Notes under the pieces: generated by a model
The model's database searches: none
Told to the model about the DNA's origin: nothing
The model's input: only the letters and a program-made list of their open reading frames with translations
Program-made: the position numbers and the translations under genes
Part shown: positions 11,368-22,514 of the stretch, in pieces
Layout of the letters: each line of letters begins with the position of its first letter
How positions within the stretch are numbered: position 1 is the first letter of the stretch
DNA from: Petaurus breviceps papuanus
Lineage: Eukaryota; Chordata; Mammalia; Diprotodontia; Petauridae
Length of the DNA stretch: 64,000 nt
Reading direction: 5' to 3'
Assembly (NCBI GenBank): GCA_028583685.1
Contig: JAMXIF010000031.1
Coordinates: 2,837,305-2,901,304 of the forward strand

Positions 11368-11940
11368 AATCTGCACATGTCACATTGCTTTTGATCTACT
11401 GCAATTCTGCTTTGCTCATGGAGTCCAGCACCTTCTTTGGTGCAGGCATGCCATGCTGGGCAGTTGTTTGCCAGTATCTCCCATGTCTCACAATCAATTC
11501 CAAAGTTCTTCAGAGAGACCTTGCAAGTGTTCTTGTATTGCTTCTTCTGACTGCCCTGTGAGTGCCTGCCTTGCATTAGTTCTCCATAAAACAGTCTTTT
11601 AGACAAGCATGTATTTGGCATTTGAACAGCATGGCCAGCCCATCAGAGTTGTGTCGTCTGCAGTAGAGTTTGAATCCTTGGCAGTTTAGCCTGAGAAAGG
11701 ACCTCAGAGTCTGGTGTCTTATCTTGCCAGGTGATCTTCAGAATCTTCCTAAGACAATTCAAATGGAAGCAGTTCAGTTTCCTGGCATGGCACTGGTAGA
11801 CTGTCCAGGTTTCATAGGCATACAACAATGAGGTCAGCACAGCAGCTCTGTAGCCCTTCAGTTTGGTAGTGAGTCTAATAACTCTTCTGTCCCACACTTT
11901 CCCTCAGAGCCTCAAAAAGGCTACAAGCCAAGACTAAAGT
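11368..11940 (-). mobile_element. RTE-like LINE, 3' segment of a twin-primed copy
   Basis: Minus-strand frames encode the C terminus of a LINE ORF2: VWDRRVIRLTTKLKGYRA, then LLYAYETWTVYQCHARKLN, LRKILKITWQDKTPDSEVL, and further down GELMQGRHSQGSQKKQYKNT and SLKNFGIDCETWE. These match a familiar RTE-type ORF2 tail. The preceding part of the same ORF lies right next to it in opposite orientation. Confidence 0.75.
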
Positions 11941-11944
11941 GGAT

Positions 11945-12240
11945 GGATTGTTGGTGTGTGAATTTTTTGTTCACAGATGATTGTGCATTTAGTGTAGCCT
12001 CTGAAGAAGCTGAGATGCAACAAAGTATGGATTGATTCTCTGCTGCTTGTGCTAATTTTGGCCTAATAATAAGCACCAAGAAAACACAAGTTCTCCACTA
12101 GACATCACTACATCATCCATAAGTGGAACTATCAGTTACAGCAAATGGAGAAATTTTGAATACTGTGAACAAGTTCAGTTACTTTGGCAGTATACTTTCT
12201 AGGGATTATGAGGTTGACATACTCATTGCTGGAAACTCTG
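11945..12240 (+). mobile_element. RTE-like LINE, inverted 5' segment of the same copy
   Basis: Plus-strand frame encodes LFTDDCAFSVASEEAEMQ, then FSAACANFGLIISTKKTQVL, SVTANGEILNTVNKFSYFGS and ILSRDYEVDI with internal stops. It contains the reverse-transcriptase active site (F/Y-x-DD, here FTDD). In an intact ORF this piece would come immediately before the segment found on the minus strand at 11940. Confidence 0.75.
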
Positions 12241-12515
12241 GTAAACAGCAGTTAAATGACTTTCCCATGGTCATACACCACATCTGAACTCAGGTTTTCC
12301 TGACCCAGGACTGGCACTCTATTCATTGCTCCACCTTATTTCAGAGACCATCTAGTCCTTCATTTGACAGATGAGGAAACTGGAATTTAACCAGGAAGGT
12401 TAAGTCATTCGCCCTAGGTCATACAGATAATAAGTGAAGAGCAGGCTTTGAACCCAGGTCTTCTGACGCTGGGGTCAGTGTTTTTTCCACTGATTCATGT
12501 TGCCTCCTTGAGGTT
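12241..12515 (-). mobile_element. SINE and MIR fragments
   Basis: 12241-12345 is the antisense of a tRNA-derived SINE (GAACTCAGGTTTTCCTGACC, GCACTCTATTCATTGCTCCA). 12345-12515 is an antisense MIR-type core (CAGATGAGGAAACTGGAA, GAACCCAGGTCTTCTGACGC). Confidence 0.6.
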
Positions 12516-12759
12516 TAGAGATTGGGAATGTATTTTTTCTTTGTTTAATGAGTTGTAAAGATTTTTTTACCTAGTGGTCAACCTATTTAGTTAGTTTGGT
12601 CTGATCCCTATACAACAGAGAAAATGTGTCACTAGGAACATTGCCAGCTTAGTAGAACTTCCTAGATAGAGCCCATGTTCCAGTATCAGTCCTTGAGATC
12701 CTAGCATTACTTCCACATCACAATTTGTCATTCAGAATAGAACTTTTGTGGATATTGGG

Positions 12760-13170
12760 ACTAAATCCACTCAAGAAACATTTATTGAGTACTTAACATA
12801 TGCGAGGCATTAAAAATTGTCCTGGCTCTCAAGCAGTTCATAGTCTACTGGTTGTACACAACATGAAATACAAAGTTATTCTAGGAACCTGAGAACAATA
12901 ATAAATGGGAGCCTGAAGAGAGGTCTCGGATAGGAGGTAGTGCCTGATCTGAGCCTTGAAGGTAGCTAAGGATTCTGGGGTGCAGAAGGGAGAAGGGAGT
13001 TCATACCCAGCTTGGGAGACAGCCTATGGAAAAGCATGAGGATGCTTTGTTCAGCTAGTAGGTCAGTTTATCTGGACTGTAATGACTGTGAAAGGGAATG
13101 TGAAATAAGTATTGAAAGGTAGATTAGAGCCATGTTGTGGAAGGCTAATGTTGGAGAGTAGAAATTACTG
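12760..13170 (-). mobile_element. L2 fragment, antisense
   Basis: ACATTTATTGAGTACTTAAC, then a long purine-rich text with GAGCCTTGAAGGTAGCTAAG and AGACAGCCTATGGAAAAGCA, the reverse complement of the L2 3' UTR. Confidence 0.65.
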
Positions 13171-16100
13171 GAAATTACTCTATTGTGCCCATATTGTTGG
13201 ACTTGTTCCCAACCAAATAGTTTGTTTATTTAACAGATGGCTGATGTCCTCATTAGGGTCTTGTTAGTATTGTTTGTTAAGCCTGACAAAGTGTTGTTCA
13301 TTGACATTGAGAGATTACAACCATAACATATCCAATATGGAGAAATGGGCAGTCTAGCTAGCAGTTAGTAGCAACATTAGACTGTTAAATTCTGTAAATT
13401 TCAAGAGTATTTGTTCTTAGAATTTGTAATTTATTAATTTCTTAACTTTTGAATTCTATTAAAATAAATTTCCATTTAGTAAGGGATGTTTATTTTGATG
13501 TTTGCTGTCACTTCATAATTTTACATTTGCAGTTTTAGCATCTGAGAGGCTGCTTCCTCCCCATCCCAAACTTCCAGGTACATTTATTGGAATTAGAGTA
13601 AATTATCATAACGTGGCTTTTGTGACTACTTTCAGGCCCTCAGAACTTCAACTGGAAATCTACTGGATTTTTTTTTAAACTGTTTATCTTTTGTAAAGGT
13701 AAGGAAAGGAAGAACTTCAACTGGAAATCTACTGGATTTTTTTTAAACTGTTTATCTTTTGTAAAGGTAAGGAAAGGAAGAGGTGATTATTCTCTTACTC
13801 CTAATACCAACTGCAGTCCCTGCCTTAGTTGATATAGAATATAGTCATACTACTAAGATTTTAACAAGAAATAATGCCCTATGATCCCTTAATGAGATAG
13901 GGTCTGATTGAGTCAAAAAAGGAGAGATGTGATTGACTGATGAAATACATTAGCTACAACTCAGAAGGCTTTAACTATTAAAACTCTGAATTAAGTTCAG
14001 CAGTTTGAGAGTGAGAGACTGCAAACCAGAGCACCTGTGGGAGTCTTGAGACTCCTGTGAAGGGAAGAAGGAAATTCTCCTTCTCTCTCTCTCCCTGCAT
14101 CTTGGCCATGTAACTTTGAAGGGGAGCTGCTGGACCATTTTCAGACACCACATCTACCAGGGAGCAAAGACATATACTCCAGACAGACTTGAATACAGAG
14201 AGACAGACACATTCAAGAGAGGTAACAGATTTCAAGGAATGTGAACACAGTGGCAGCAAATTAGAGAGTGAGACTATGGAGAAGAACAGCCCCTGAGAAC
14301 TATAGGAGAAACTGGCCCACTGGAAATGCTGCACCCAAGGTCTCTAAAGAGAGAAAGGATGCTCAGGTCCTGTAGTATCAGGAGCTGTGATTTGCATTTG
14401 CCACATGTAAGCTACATGTGTGTTTCACTACTATTGAACTCAAAGTTTTTACTTACTCTTTTCATGGATGATGTCTACATTTGTGGAGGTGCACCCCAGA
14501 TTTGGGGGTGGTATGTGTGGATGAGCAGAATATTTTTGTGACTACTTTTATACTTGGCTAAGAGCCAATTAAGTTTACTGACTTATTGTAAATAGAAAAC
14601 ACACTGGTAGTGGCTTAGGAGCTATATGGTGTAAGTGCAGATGCAAAGGTTTACTCCTAGAACTTGAGATGTTTAAAAGCCACCCTCTGTGACCCAACTA
14701 GAGAATGGGGGAGTAGTCTAAAGGAGGGGTGCTACACAAAAATGTAACTATTTGAAACAAGTTTATAAATATTAAACAGTCATATAGGTAATTTTATATA
14801 ACAAAAGCACTTTAAAGAAACAAACCCTTAAATATAATTCAGGATCTTTTTCACTAATCCTTAATCATTATCAATCACGACTAACTCCAGGCTTGTATTA
14901 TAACACAATATAATTCCAGATTTTTATTATAGTGTTCCTTTCTAACTTACTCTAAATCATATCTTATAGTCAAATCTTCCTGAGACTGCAGGCCAACTTA
15001 ACATTAAAAATACTTGTATCTGCTGTCCTCAGCTGCTGGCAGTCACTGTTTTTCTCCAGTCTTTCCTTCAGGCAGTCATCACCAGTGGTACATCTGTTTC
15101 TCTGCCATAAGAAGAGACAGACACACTTTCTCCTGTCTACTTTCCTACTCCTTTTACTCCTCCCTTCTTCCCCCCCCCATATACCATAGATAGAAGAAAA
15201 AGAAAATCCATGCAGAGCATCTCTGAGAATAGCATAATACCCATTCCTTTTTTTTTCTAGCAAGAAGGTATTAATTTTCTACTTTACTTATTAACTAGTG
15301 TCCATGCCAAGATTCTTGCTCCAAGCCAACCGTGCTCCTGCCAAGATTCCTTATCTTCTTTCTAATTATCATTTATTCCAGGGCCTGAGGTGATAATAGT
15401 TTTGGGGAAACATAACTGACAGAATGCTACCAAGGATCACCCATCCCACCCCCACCCTCCATCAGATGTCTGGTCTCTGACTCCTGTCATTTTTTCCCCA
15501 CTACTCAAGAGTCTTAGAGTTAATATTGACCCTGGCAAAAATCTTGAGAAAGGATGGTGCAGGGGAGAGGCAGAGATTTGAGTGATGGTCATAGAGTCCT
15601 GTTAAAGTCTGTATGTGAGTATTCTCAGTTTCAGTGTTCTTTCCTTCTGCTGGTTCCCCTCTTGGGGACTGGACTGTACTTTCTTTTCTTGGGGTGGAGA
15701 GTTTGGCTGGGGTGGAGGCTGGTCATAGTGGTATGGATGTACTTAGCAGCTTCAGGTTGAAGGTGAGCCATTGAATGGCCCCTCTGGGATAACAGTGACT
15801 AATGTTGGGAATCAGGACGCTAGGATTTCTTAGTCCAGCTAGGAGTTCTCTGCCTCCTGAATGGTTACAGGACTTGTGTTCCTATATGCTATCTGCTCCA
15901 TCCTGAGAGCCTTGGCTAGATAGGTGGATCAGACAGGAACTTGAGCAGCCAATAAGGAACCAGAGTGTGGAGTGTTAAGTCTGGATAGTGAGCAGGAATA
16001 ATTCTCAGAAATCTCAGTGACTGGGGCAAAGGTTCAGAGAATTTCAACCCCTGGCACATCCCCCCTGGCTTCCCTTGCTTTCTAGTGCAGTTCCTGCCTG

Positions 16101-16774
16101 CGAGAGTGGTCCTGTACAATACCTTCCTTATCCCTTTCATTTCTTAGATGAGGAGGTGGTTTGAAACTGTTCCCTAAGCACACCAAAGGAGTGGGAGGGT
16201 AAGCAGGAAGAGATTTGGAGGTGGTTAATATTTTATTTGGAATTTTTCTTTACAAAGTTTAGTAAACCACGTGGCCACAGAGGAATTGCTTGTGAATCAT
16301 CAGTACAGAGAGAAGACAAAGAGTAGATTTCCCAGAAGCAGAATAGGGGCTACTGCTTTAGAGATGGCCATATTTTAGTAATCCTGAACTATATTTCATA
16401 TGATACCCTAGATTGATTCAGAACTTGACTCATCCAGGATTTCTTTTCCCCCCAACTCTTTGAAACCAAGTGGCTTAGAGGAATAGGACTGCTTATGGGT
16501 GTGCATAGAGAGGATCTTTTGCATATACATCGAGGCATAACACCTGATAGGTAAAATTATAAACTACATTCCCTTAATGGTTAATGGTTAAGTAACACCC
16601 TTTCTTTATGTGGGCTTACAGAGGTAGGTTACCTGCCAATCTGAGTTGATTTCATGAGTGCAATGCCCCAAATGTCACCTGAGGCATCCACTAAATATTT
16701 ACTTCCACAGGCTGAACCATTGTCATACTTAGAAAAGAAACAACCCTGACTGTTCCCCTGGGCATATCCTGAAG
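13171..16774. other. Long unclassified stretch without genes
   Basis: I recognise no gene and no transposon family in most of this 3.6 kb. 13642-13779 is a tandem duplication (listed separately). 15540-16130 is relatively GC-rich but has no CpG cluster. Open frames of 60-118 codons on both strands overlap and show no domain. An old LTR or exapted element could hide here. Confidence 0.35.
13642..13779. repeat. Tandem duplication of a 69-bp unit
   Basis: The unit starting AGAACTTCAACTGGAAATCT occurs at 13642 and again at 13711. The copies are identical except that the internal T-run has nine Ts in the first and eight in the second. It is a recent local duplication. Confidence 0.95.
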
Positions 16775-16990
16775 TAATATTAATAGCTAGCATTTATAAA
16801 GTGATTTAAGGTTTGCAAAGAGCTTTACAAATATCTCATTTTATTCTTGCACCATCCCTGGTATGTAGGTACTATGATTTCCCCCATTTTACAGATGAAG
16901 AAACTGAGGCAAACAACGTTAATTGACTTGCCCAGGATCACATAGCTAGGATGGGTTTGAGACTGGATTGAGCTGGACCCATCCCTGTCT
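16775..16990 (-). mobile_element. MIR (antisense)
   Basis: GCATTTATAAAGTGATTTAA, TTTGCAAAGAGCTTTACAAA, CCCATTTTACAGATGAAGAA and CCCAGGATCACATAGCTAGG give a nearly complete antisense MIR. Confidence 0.75.
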
Positions 16991-17074
16991 GCACTGTGGC
17001 GCCCCCTAGTGCCTCACTGGCTAGGCATAATTTGAATTCTCTGCACAATAAGGGTGCAAGGGTGTAAGGGTGGG

Positions 17075-17312
17075 GTTGAAATTGTTCAGTTGTTCCTGTT
17101 ATGTCCAACTCTCCATGACTCCATTTGGGGTTTTCTTGGCAAAGATACTGGTGCGGTTTGCCATTTCCTTCTCTGGCTAATTTTACAGGTGAGGAAACTG
17201 AGACAAACAGGGTTAAGTGACAGCAATAAGTGTCTGAGGTCAAATTTGAACTCAGGAAGAGAAGTCTTCCTGACTTCAAGTTCAGCCTCTATCCCCTGTG
17301 TCACCCTTAGCC
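17075..17312 (-). mobile_element. MAR1-like SINE, nearly full length
   Basis: Begins with the antisense tail TTGTTCAGTTGTTCCTG, then TTTGGGGTTTTCTTGGCAAA, GCCATTTCCTTCTCTGGC and the antisense head. Confidence 0.85.
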
Positions 17313-17989
17313 CTGACATATTTACATAGTGAGAAGATAGCATATGCAGTATATGTTCATTAGGTATGAACTAGAGCCTGATCTCCTTGGATATGAATCT
17401 GTTCAGATTTGCTGAAGAACTAGTTTGTGCCTTCTGGAACCTGTATAAAAACCAGTTAGAATTAAGATCTGAGTGTCTGATGGTGGGGAGAGAGAGAGAG
17501 CTGCCCTGAAAAGGAATCACCTTTGCCTGGTCACCTATATTCTTCTTTGGTCAGAAGAAGATCTTGTGAACTCTGAAGGATCCACAGGATTTTAAACCTG
17601 CCATCTCTCCACCTTAGCAGTGTCCCTAGAATAGCTGGTGTTGGTATCTGCACTGAGAGCCAAATACAGATGGCTTAAGATGAGTAAAGCAGAATCCAAG
17701 CTCCCCCAAGAGCCCAGAAGAAAAGCCTCACCATATATCCTCAAAGGGAACTTTTTAATATTCCAACAAATCAGGAGCTGTGGGTTTCCTCCTTTGCTTC
17801 ATATACCCTCTAAGCTTGAGCCCCTTTCCTTGGACTCTGTCTTGTTGGAAAAATGTTGGAAAAATTCCCCACTATAAAACACGGGGAATATTTTATACCA
17901 GCTCCTACCAAAATACCTTAGTGCTTTCTAAAAGCTAATTGAGACAGCCTGCTAATTGATATCAACCAATAATCAGGAGTATGTGAAGT
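17313..17989. other. Unclassified spacer
   Basis: No gene or recognised repeat apart from a short GA run near 17492. Confidence 0.3.
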
Positions 17990-18360
17990 GAGAATGAGGA
18001 AAGAATCAAAAATAATTCAAAGATTTTGAGTCTGAGTGACTAAGAAGGATGGTGGCAGATGCCAGCAACAGAAATAGACAAGTTAGGAACAGGGTTATGA
18101 TGAGTTCAGTTTGGGACATATTGAATTTGAGATGTGGGCAGGAAGTCCAGGTGCAGCCATCTGGTAAGTGGTTGGAGATGTGTGACTGGATTATTATAAT
18201 CATCTCCTTAGAGACACTAATTGAAGTCCTGGGAGTAGATAACATCACTGAGGGAGATAATGTAGAGGAAGATCTCTCTTTGGGACTCATCTATACTTAG
18301 AGGTTGGGAGGAGGAAGATGAACCAAAGGAGATCCAAAAAGGAGAGGTTCTCTGAAATTG
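17990..18360 (-). mobile_element. L2 fragment, antisense
   Basis: GAGTCTGAGTGACTAAGAAG, TTGGGACATATTGAATTTGA and GAGATGTGGGCAGGAAGTCC are the antisense of the L2 ORF-end/3' UTR text. Confidence 0.6.
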
Positions 18361-18675
18361 TATGATCGTTATGAAATCGAAATCTATAAAGTGGGACAGT
18401 CATTTCAATTCAGAATTACTGAGTCTTCATTTGTACTGGAACTTCATGACCCTGGCAGGAGAAAATAGAACTTATATCTGCTTTCCAGAACTGACACATA
18501 AATAGGTCTTTTACTTACATTTATTACACAGATTTTTGAGACAGGTTCAGGTTTTGAACCCAATTTTTTCCAATTCCAAATCAAGCACTCTCTCTACTTT
18601 ATTACACTGGCACTCCTTTTTAGAATTTAAGATAAACAGAGGAATGGTGGACATAGCCTGACATACACTCTAGAT

Positions 18676-19278
18676 CAGAGGTCCCCAAACAGTCTGCCAC
18701 TGCCTTTTAAAAAATATTCAGTGCCCCCCCCCGAAATCCACTTTCTTTAACTTTTTAAAAAATGTGTCATTTCAAAAAATTATAAAAAAATTTTTAAATG
18801 ATACAATCTTAAATTTAATAATTTATTGTAAATCTGGTTTTTTCTGCACTGAAATTTTGATGATGCAATATTGCATCATGTAGCTGTGCCGTATTGTATT
18901 GTAAACAAGTCATTACACACACATTCCTGCCAGTGCATGCCGGACTTCCCGACAGTGGGCAACATGCTTGCTTGCCAACACTTGCTTGTTAAAGATATAT
19001 CGGCAGACTTGGCCACTAATTGGTTATAACTTGCATTTTGTGTATTTGGAAACTAATGTAATCACTACCACTTTAACTCTGTTACACAACAGATGAAACA
19101 TGTACAAATGATTCTTCAAAATGTTATTTTCTCTTCTTTCCTTATGCTTCCACTGACCCCTTATTTTTATTCAACACCTCCCAATTGCACTGGAGGCTAT
19201 TACTTTCTTCCCCCCATCCTCACCTGGATCATTGCTGTGCCCCCCAGGGGGTGATGTTGCCCACTTTGCGAACCTATT
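18676..19278. mobile_element. hAT-like non-autonomous DNA transposon
   Basis: Begins CAGAGGTCCCCAAAC and ends ..TTTGCGAACCT, which are imperfect inverted termini of hAT type (CAGnGGT). Similar TAGAT-containing sequence flanks both ends, as expected of a decayed 8-bp target duplication. The body is AT-rich with C-runs, includes the palindrome TGCAATATTGCA, and has no transposase frame. Confidence 0.55.
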
Positions 19279-19724
19279 TAGATATTGAGATAAAGAATCT
19301 CAAAGAGTTTATTAGAAATGTAGATTGGATCCTATGGCCTAAAATTCTGTAGGGAAAGTAATCCCAAAGAGGATGAAATGCTCTCAACAACAAAACACTG
19401 ATAACATAAACACAAAGAATTCCAGTGAAGAGAACTGTCTAAAGAGAATGATGCATATTTAAAGGGAATTCATTGATTAAATTAGATTTCAAAAAGACAC
19501 GGACAGGCAATAAAAGCAATATAAAAGTAGTTCAGTACTGGCCTTGTTACTTGCTAGCTGTGGGATCCCATACAAGTTACTTCATCTATCTGGCCCTCAG
19601 TTTTCTTATCTGTAAAATGAAAGCATTGGAATAAATGATCTCTGAAGGCTAAAGCTATGATTCTATGATGATTCTATGACATTCTTCCCAAAGTTTCCAT
19701 TTTTTCCCCCAATTTGGGCAATGA
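19279..19724 (+). mobile_element. Spacer, then core-SINE (THER/MIR-type) at 19525-19680
   Basis: TTGCTAGCTGTGGGATCCCA, CAGTTTTCTTATCTGTAAAA and AAGCTATGATTCTATGATG form a sense core-SINE. 19279-19524 holds nothing recognised. Confidence 0.6.
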
Positions 19725-20030
19725 GTCATCATTAAGAGTTTATTGAGGCCCTGTGCTAAAACAATGAGCATATTAAAAAAAAAAAGAAAAAAATTTTTTC
19801 TCCTAAAAGAGCTTGCATTCTAAAGGAAAATAACATGGAAATAATTAGGTACATACAGATCTATCCAGAGTAGATGGAAATTTATGAGTGGGGATGGCAT
19901 TAGCATTAGAGAGTGGGAAAGATCTACAGAAGTAGGGATTTGAGCTAAGTATGGAAGAAGCCAAGAAAAAAAATAAGAGACAGAAGTGGGGAAGCAGGAT
20001 ATTGATGATGATCAGAATCTGGTCAAGCAT
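19725..20030 (-). mobile_element. L2 fragment, antisense
   Basis: TTTATTGAGGCCCTGTGCTA, AGAGCTTGCATTCTAAAGG and ATTTGAGCTAAGTATGGAAG follow the antisense L2 3' UTR order. Confidence 0.6.
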
Positions 20031-20084
20031 AGCAGTTCTTCACAATGGTTTCTCTACTTTATGAAAAAGGAAATTAATATTCTT

Positions 20085-20225
20085 TTAAGTTCAGTCCCCT
20101 TATTTAAACATAAAGGACCTGAGGGCCCAGATAATTGAAGTGACCTACCCAAGGTCACATGACTTGCTAGTGACAGCCAGAATTAGAAACCTGGATACCA
20201 GTTCAATGCTCCTTGTAGAATGACA
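20085..20225 (-). mobile_element. MIR-type fragment, antisense
   Basis: AGTGACCTACCCAAGGTCAC and ATGACTTGCTAGTGACAGCC. Confidence 0.6.
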
Positions 20226-20339
20226 TGATGCTTTCCTGGATAGTGGAGAAATGGTGCACTCTGTTTACATGCCTGTGCTAGGGTGGGAGACAGGGATGGT
20301 AGTAATGTAGAACTGAGACTGAGGCTTCTTACGGTCAAG

Positions 20340-21115
20340 GAATGAGGCAGCTATGTGGCAAAGTGGACGGAGTGGCACACTTGGAATGCAGAAGACTCAT
20401 CTCAGACACTTGCTAGTTGTGTGACTCTGGGCAAGTCACTTAACCCTGTTTGCCTCAGTTCTTCATTTATAAAATGAGCTGGTGTAGCAGCAACCACACC
20501 TGCATACCCAGCATGGCTGCTAGCACAGGTTCTTAGATCTGCTTTACTAGGAAAGATAGCTGTTTAAGAGGTCTTTTTGAAAATTACATTCACTAGTTCA
20601 GGGCACCCAAAACGTCAGAGAAAATACCAACAGAGAAAAACTAAGCAGAGAAATAAAGACCAAGAAACAGGGCTCTGAAATCCTGAGTCAAAGCAATATT
20701 GCTATATACTTTACATACAACCCTGGATCAAGAGATCCTTTACATCTGAGCAGTCAGGGAGCTCCAAACATACAGCCTGTCAGAATCTTGACCAAGGAAT
20801 CACAACATCCTTCTCATAAGCAAGCCCCCAAAGCAAAAGACCAACTCAGAGTTTATATACACTTCTCAGAGCCAGAAGGCATAACAACCCTCCTGGCTCA
20901 GTACCTAATTAGAAATTAAGGAAAAAGTGTGAAAGCCTTCCTACAAGCAAGCCTCCCCTAAGCAAGCTTCCCTTAATGGGCTTCACATGAGGGCAGGGAA
21001 GATCTTATATTCCATAACATTACAGCTGGAGAAGGAAATGGCAAACCACTCTAGTATCTTTGCCAAGGAAACCCCAAATAGGAGTCAGACTTGACTGAAA
21101 CAACTGAACAACAAA
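20340..21115 (+). mobile_element. MAR1-like SINE split by an LTR insertion
   Basis: The SINE runs from 20340 to 20482 (CAGCTATGTGGCAAAGTGGA ... AAAATGAGCTGG) and resumes at 21025 (GCTGGAGAAGGAAATGGCAA ... CAACTGAACAACAAAG). The break falls inside GAGCTGGAGAAGG. The target copy GCTGG is present on both sides of the insert. Confidence 0.85.
20483..21024 (+). mobile_element. Solo LTR of an endogenous retrovirus (fossil)
   Basis: A 542-bp insert begins TGTAGCAG and ends CATTACA, i.e. TG...CA ends, and is flanked by a perfect 5-bp duplication GCTGG (20478-20482 and 21025-21029). No internal retroviral region accompanies it, so it is a solo LTR. Orientation is given as the strand read here. The host SINE being marsupial-specific makes the insertion younger than that SINE's expansion. 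Confidence 0.75.
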
Positions 21116-22094
21116 GGTCAGGGAAAAACTGAGTATACTTAAATGCAGGCTGTTAGATATGACGTTGGATGGAATGAGATTGGAAATAAAAGTGGTCTGT
21201 GTACCTGAAACTGTAGGTTCTGAATACCTGGGAAAGGTATTTTAGACTCTTCCTAAATAATTCAGGATAAAATTTCATAAAGAAGTCTTTTAGAGGGACG
21301 AAGTGTGGTTAATATTTTTTAAAGTTACAATAAACAAAAAGTAAATGAACAATAAAGAGATCCACTTGACCCGATAACCTGAATTCAAACACCCCCAAAA
21401 TTCCCCAGCTTTTTATTTCTCAGCTTTTAAACCTACTTGTCAGTGGGAATAATAGGAGAAAGGCCTTAATCTCACTATTTTGTTCTAATTATTACAAATG
21501 TTCTGGTAAAAGCTCTTTGACTGTCAATCTTAAGACACATTCTTACCTCTGGGTTTTTACTGAAATACCACAGTTGGCCTCCCATCAATGGAACCAAAGT
21601 TGGAGAGTTTCAGTGCACACAGAGTTCAAATGACTCACTACCAGGCAAATTCTTCTGCCATTCTTAGTTTCTCTCTGATTAGTTGTTAAATTTCCCCTCC
21701 CTCTTTGCCCTGTATCCAACTTGGACATTCTTTTCTGCCACCAGCTCTATTAAGAGGTCACACTGGTAGAAGAACCACACAGTATAACTGGTTGTGAAGT
21801 CAGCCTGTATAAGACGATATTCAAGTCCATGAACAGCCTCTCCTTGCCCTCCCCTCCTCCACCAACACACGTGCACATACACAGTAGTTCCACTGTCTCC
21901 ACATTTCCTATCATGAGTGCCTTCTGTTTAGGTTTTATTAAGCTTGGAAACCTTTAAATGGAACAAAGCAAAAACTTGTCGTGCTAGTTGACTGTCTAAA
22001 GAAGGTATGTTCTTTCCAAATAGTCAAAGATGTTGGTTATTTAAAATCAGAAATATTATTTTAAAAGTATTTAAAAATATGTAGCTGTTGTCTA
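21116..22094. other. Unclassified spacer
   Basis: No gene or recognised repeat. The small reverse frame at 21679-21882 lacks any family resemblance. Confidence 0.3.
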
Positions 22095-22345
22095 AATGAT
22101 CTGAGAATGGTGTAGTGAAGAGAACAGAAAACCTGGGGCAAGGGTAGAAGTGAGAAGGCATCATTGTGTCCTCCAAAGAAGTGTAGGCTTAGAATCTGGA
22201 AACCTGGGTTCTAATCCTGGCTTTTTTGTTAATGAAGTGGCATTAAGCAAATCACTTTACCTTTGTGAGCCCCATTTTCCTTAAGTGTAAGATGAGGGTG
22301 TCAGAGTGGCTGGTCTCTAAAGACCTTTCCAGCTCTGATGTTCTA
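22095..22345 (+). mobile_element. Core-SINE (THER/MIR-type)
   Basis: GGAAACCTGGGTTCTAATCC, CAAATCACTTTACCTTTGTG and CCTTTCCAGCTCTGATGTTC. Confidence 0.6.
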
Positions 22346-22514
22346 TGACCATGGTCATAACAAGGTGGGGCATATTGGATAAGTCCCTTTATTTCTTCAC
22401 CAGGAAAACAGGGATAACCCCTCAATTGCCTGCCTTCCAGCTTATTAGGAGTGAGGATGGTGTGAAGGAAAGTTCTGAAAAGAATAAAGTGACTTTCAAA
22501 TGGAAGGGCAGAAC

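Noticed and set aside
11343-11897. Two adjacent minus-strand frames as a possible small gene pair
   Set aside because: Both encode consecutive parts of a LINE ORF2 C terminus and are broken by frameshifts.
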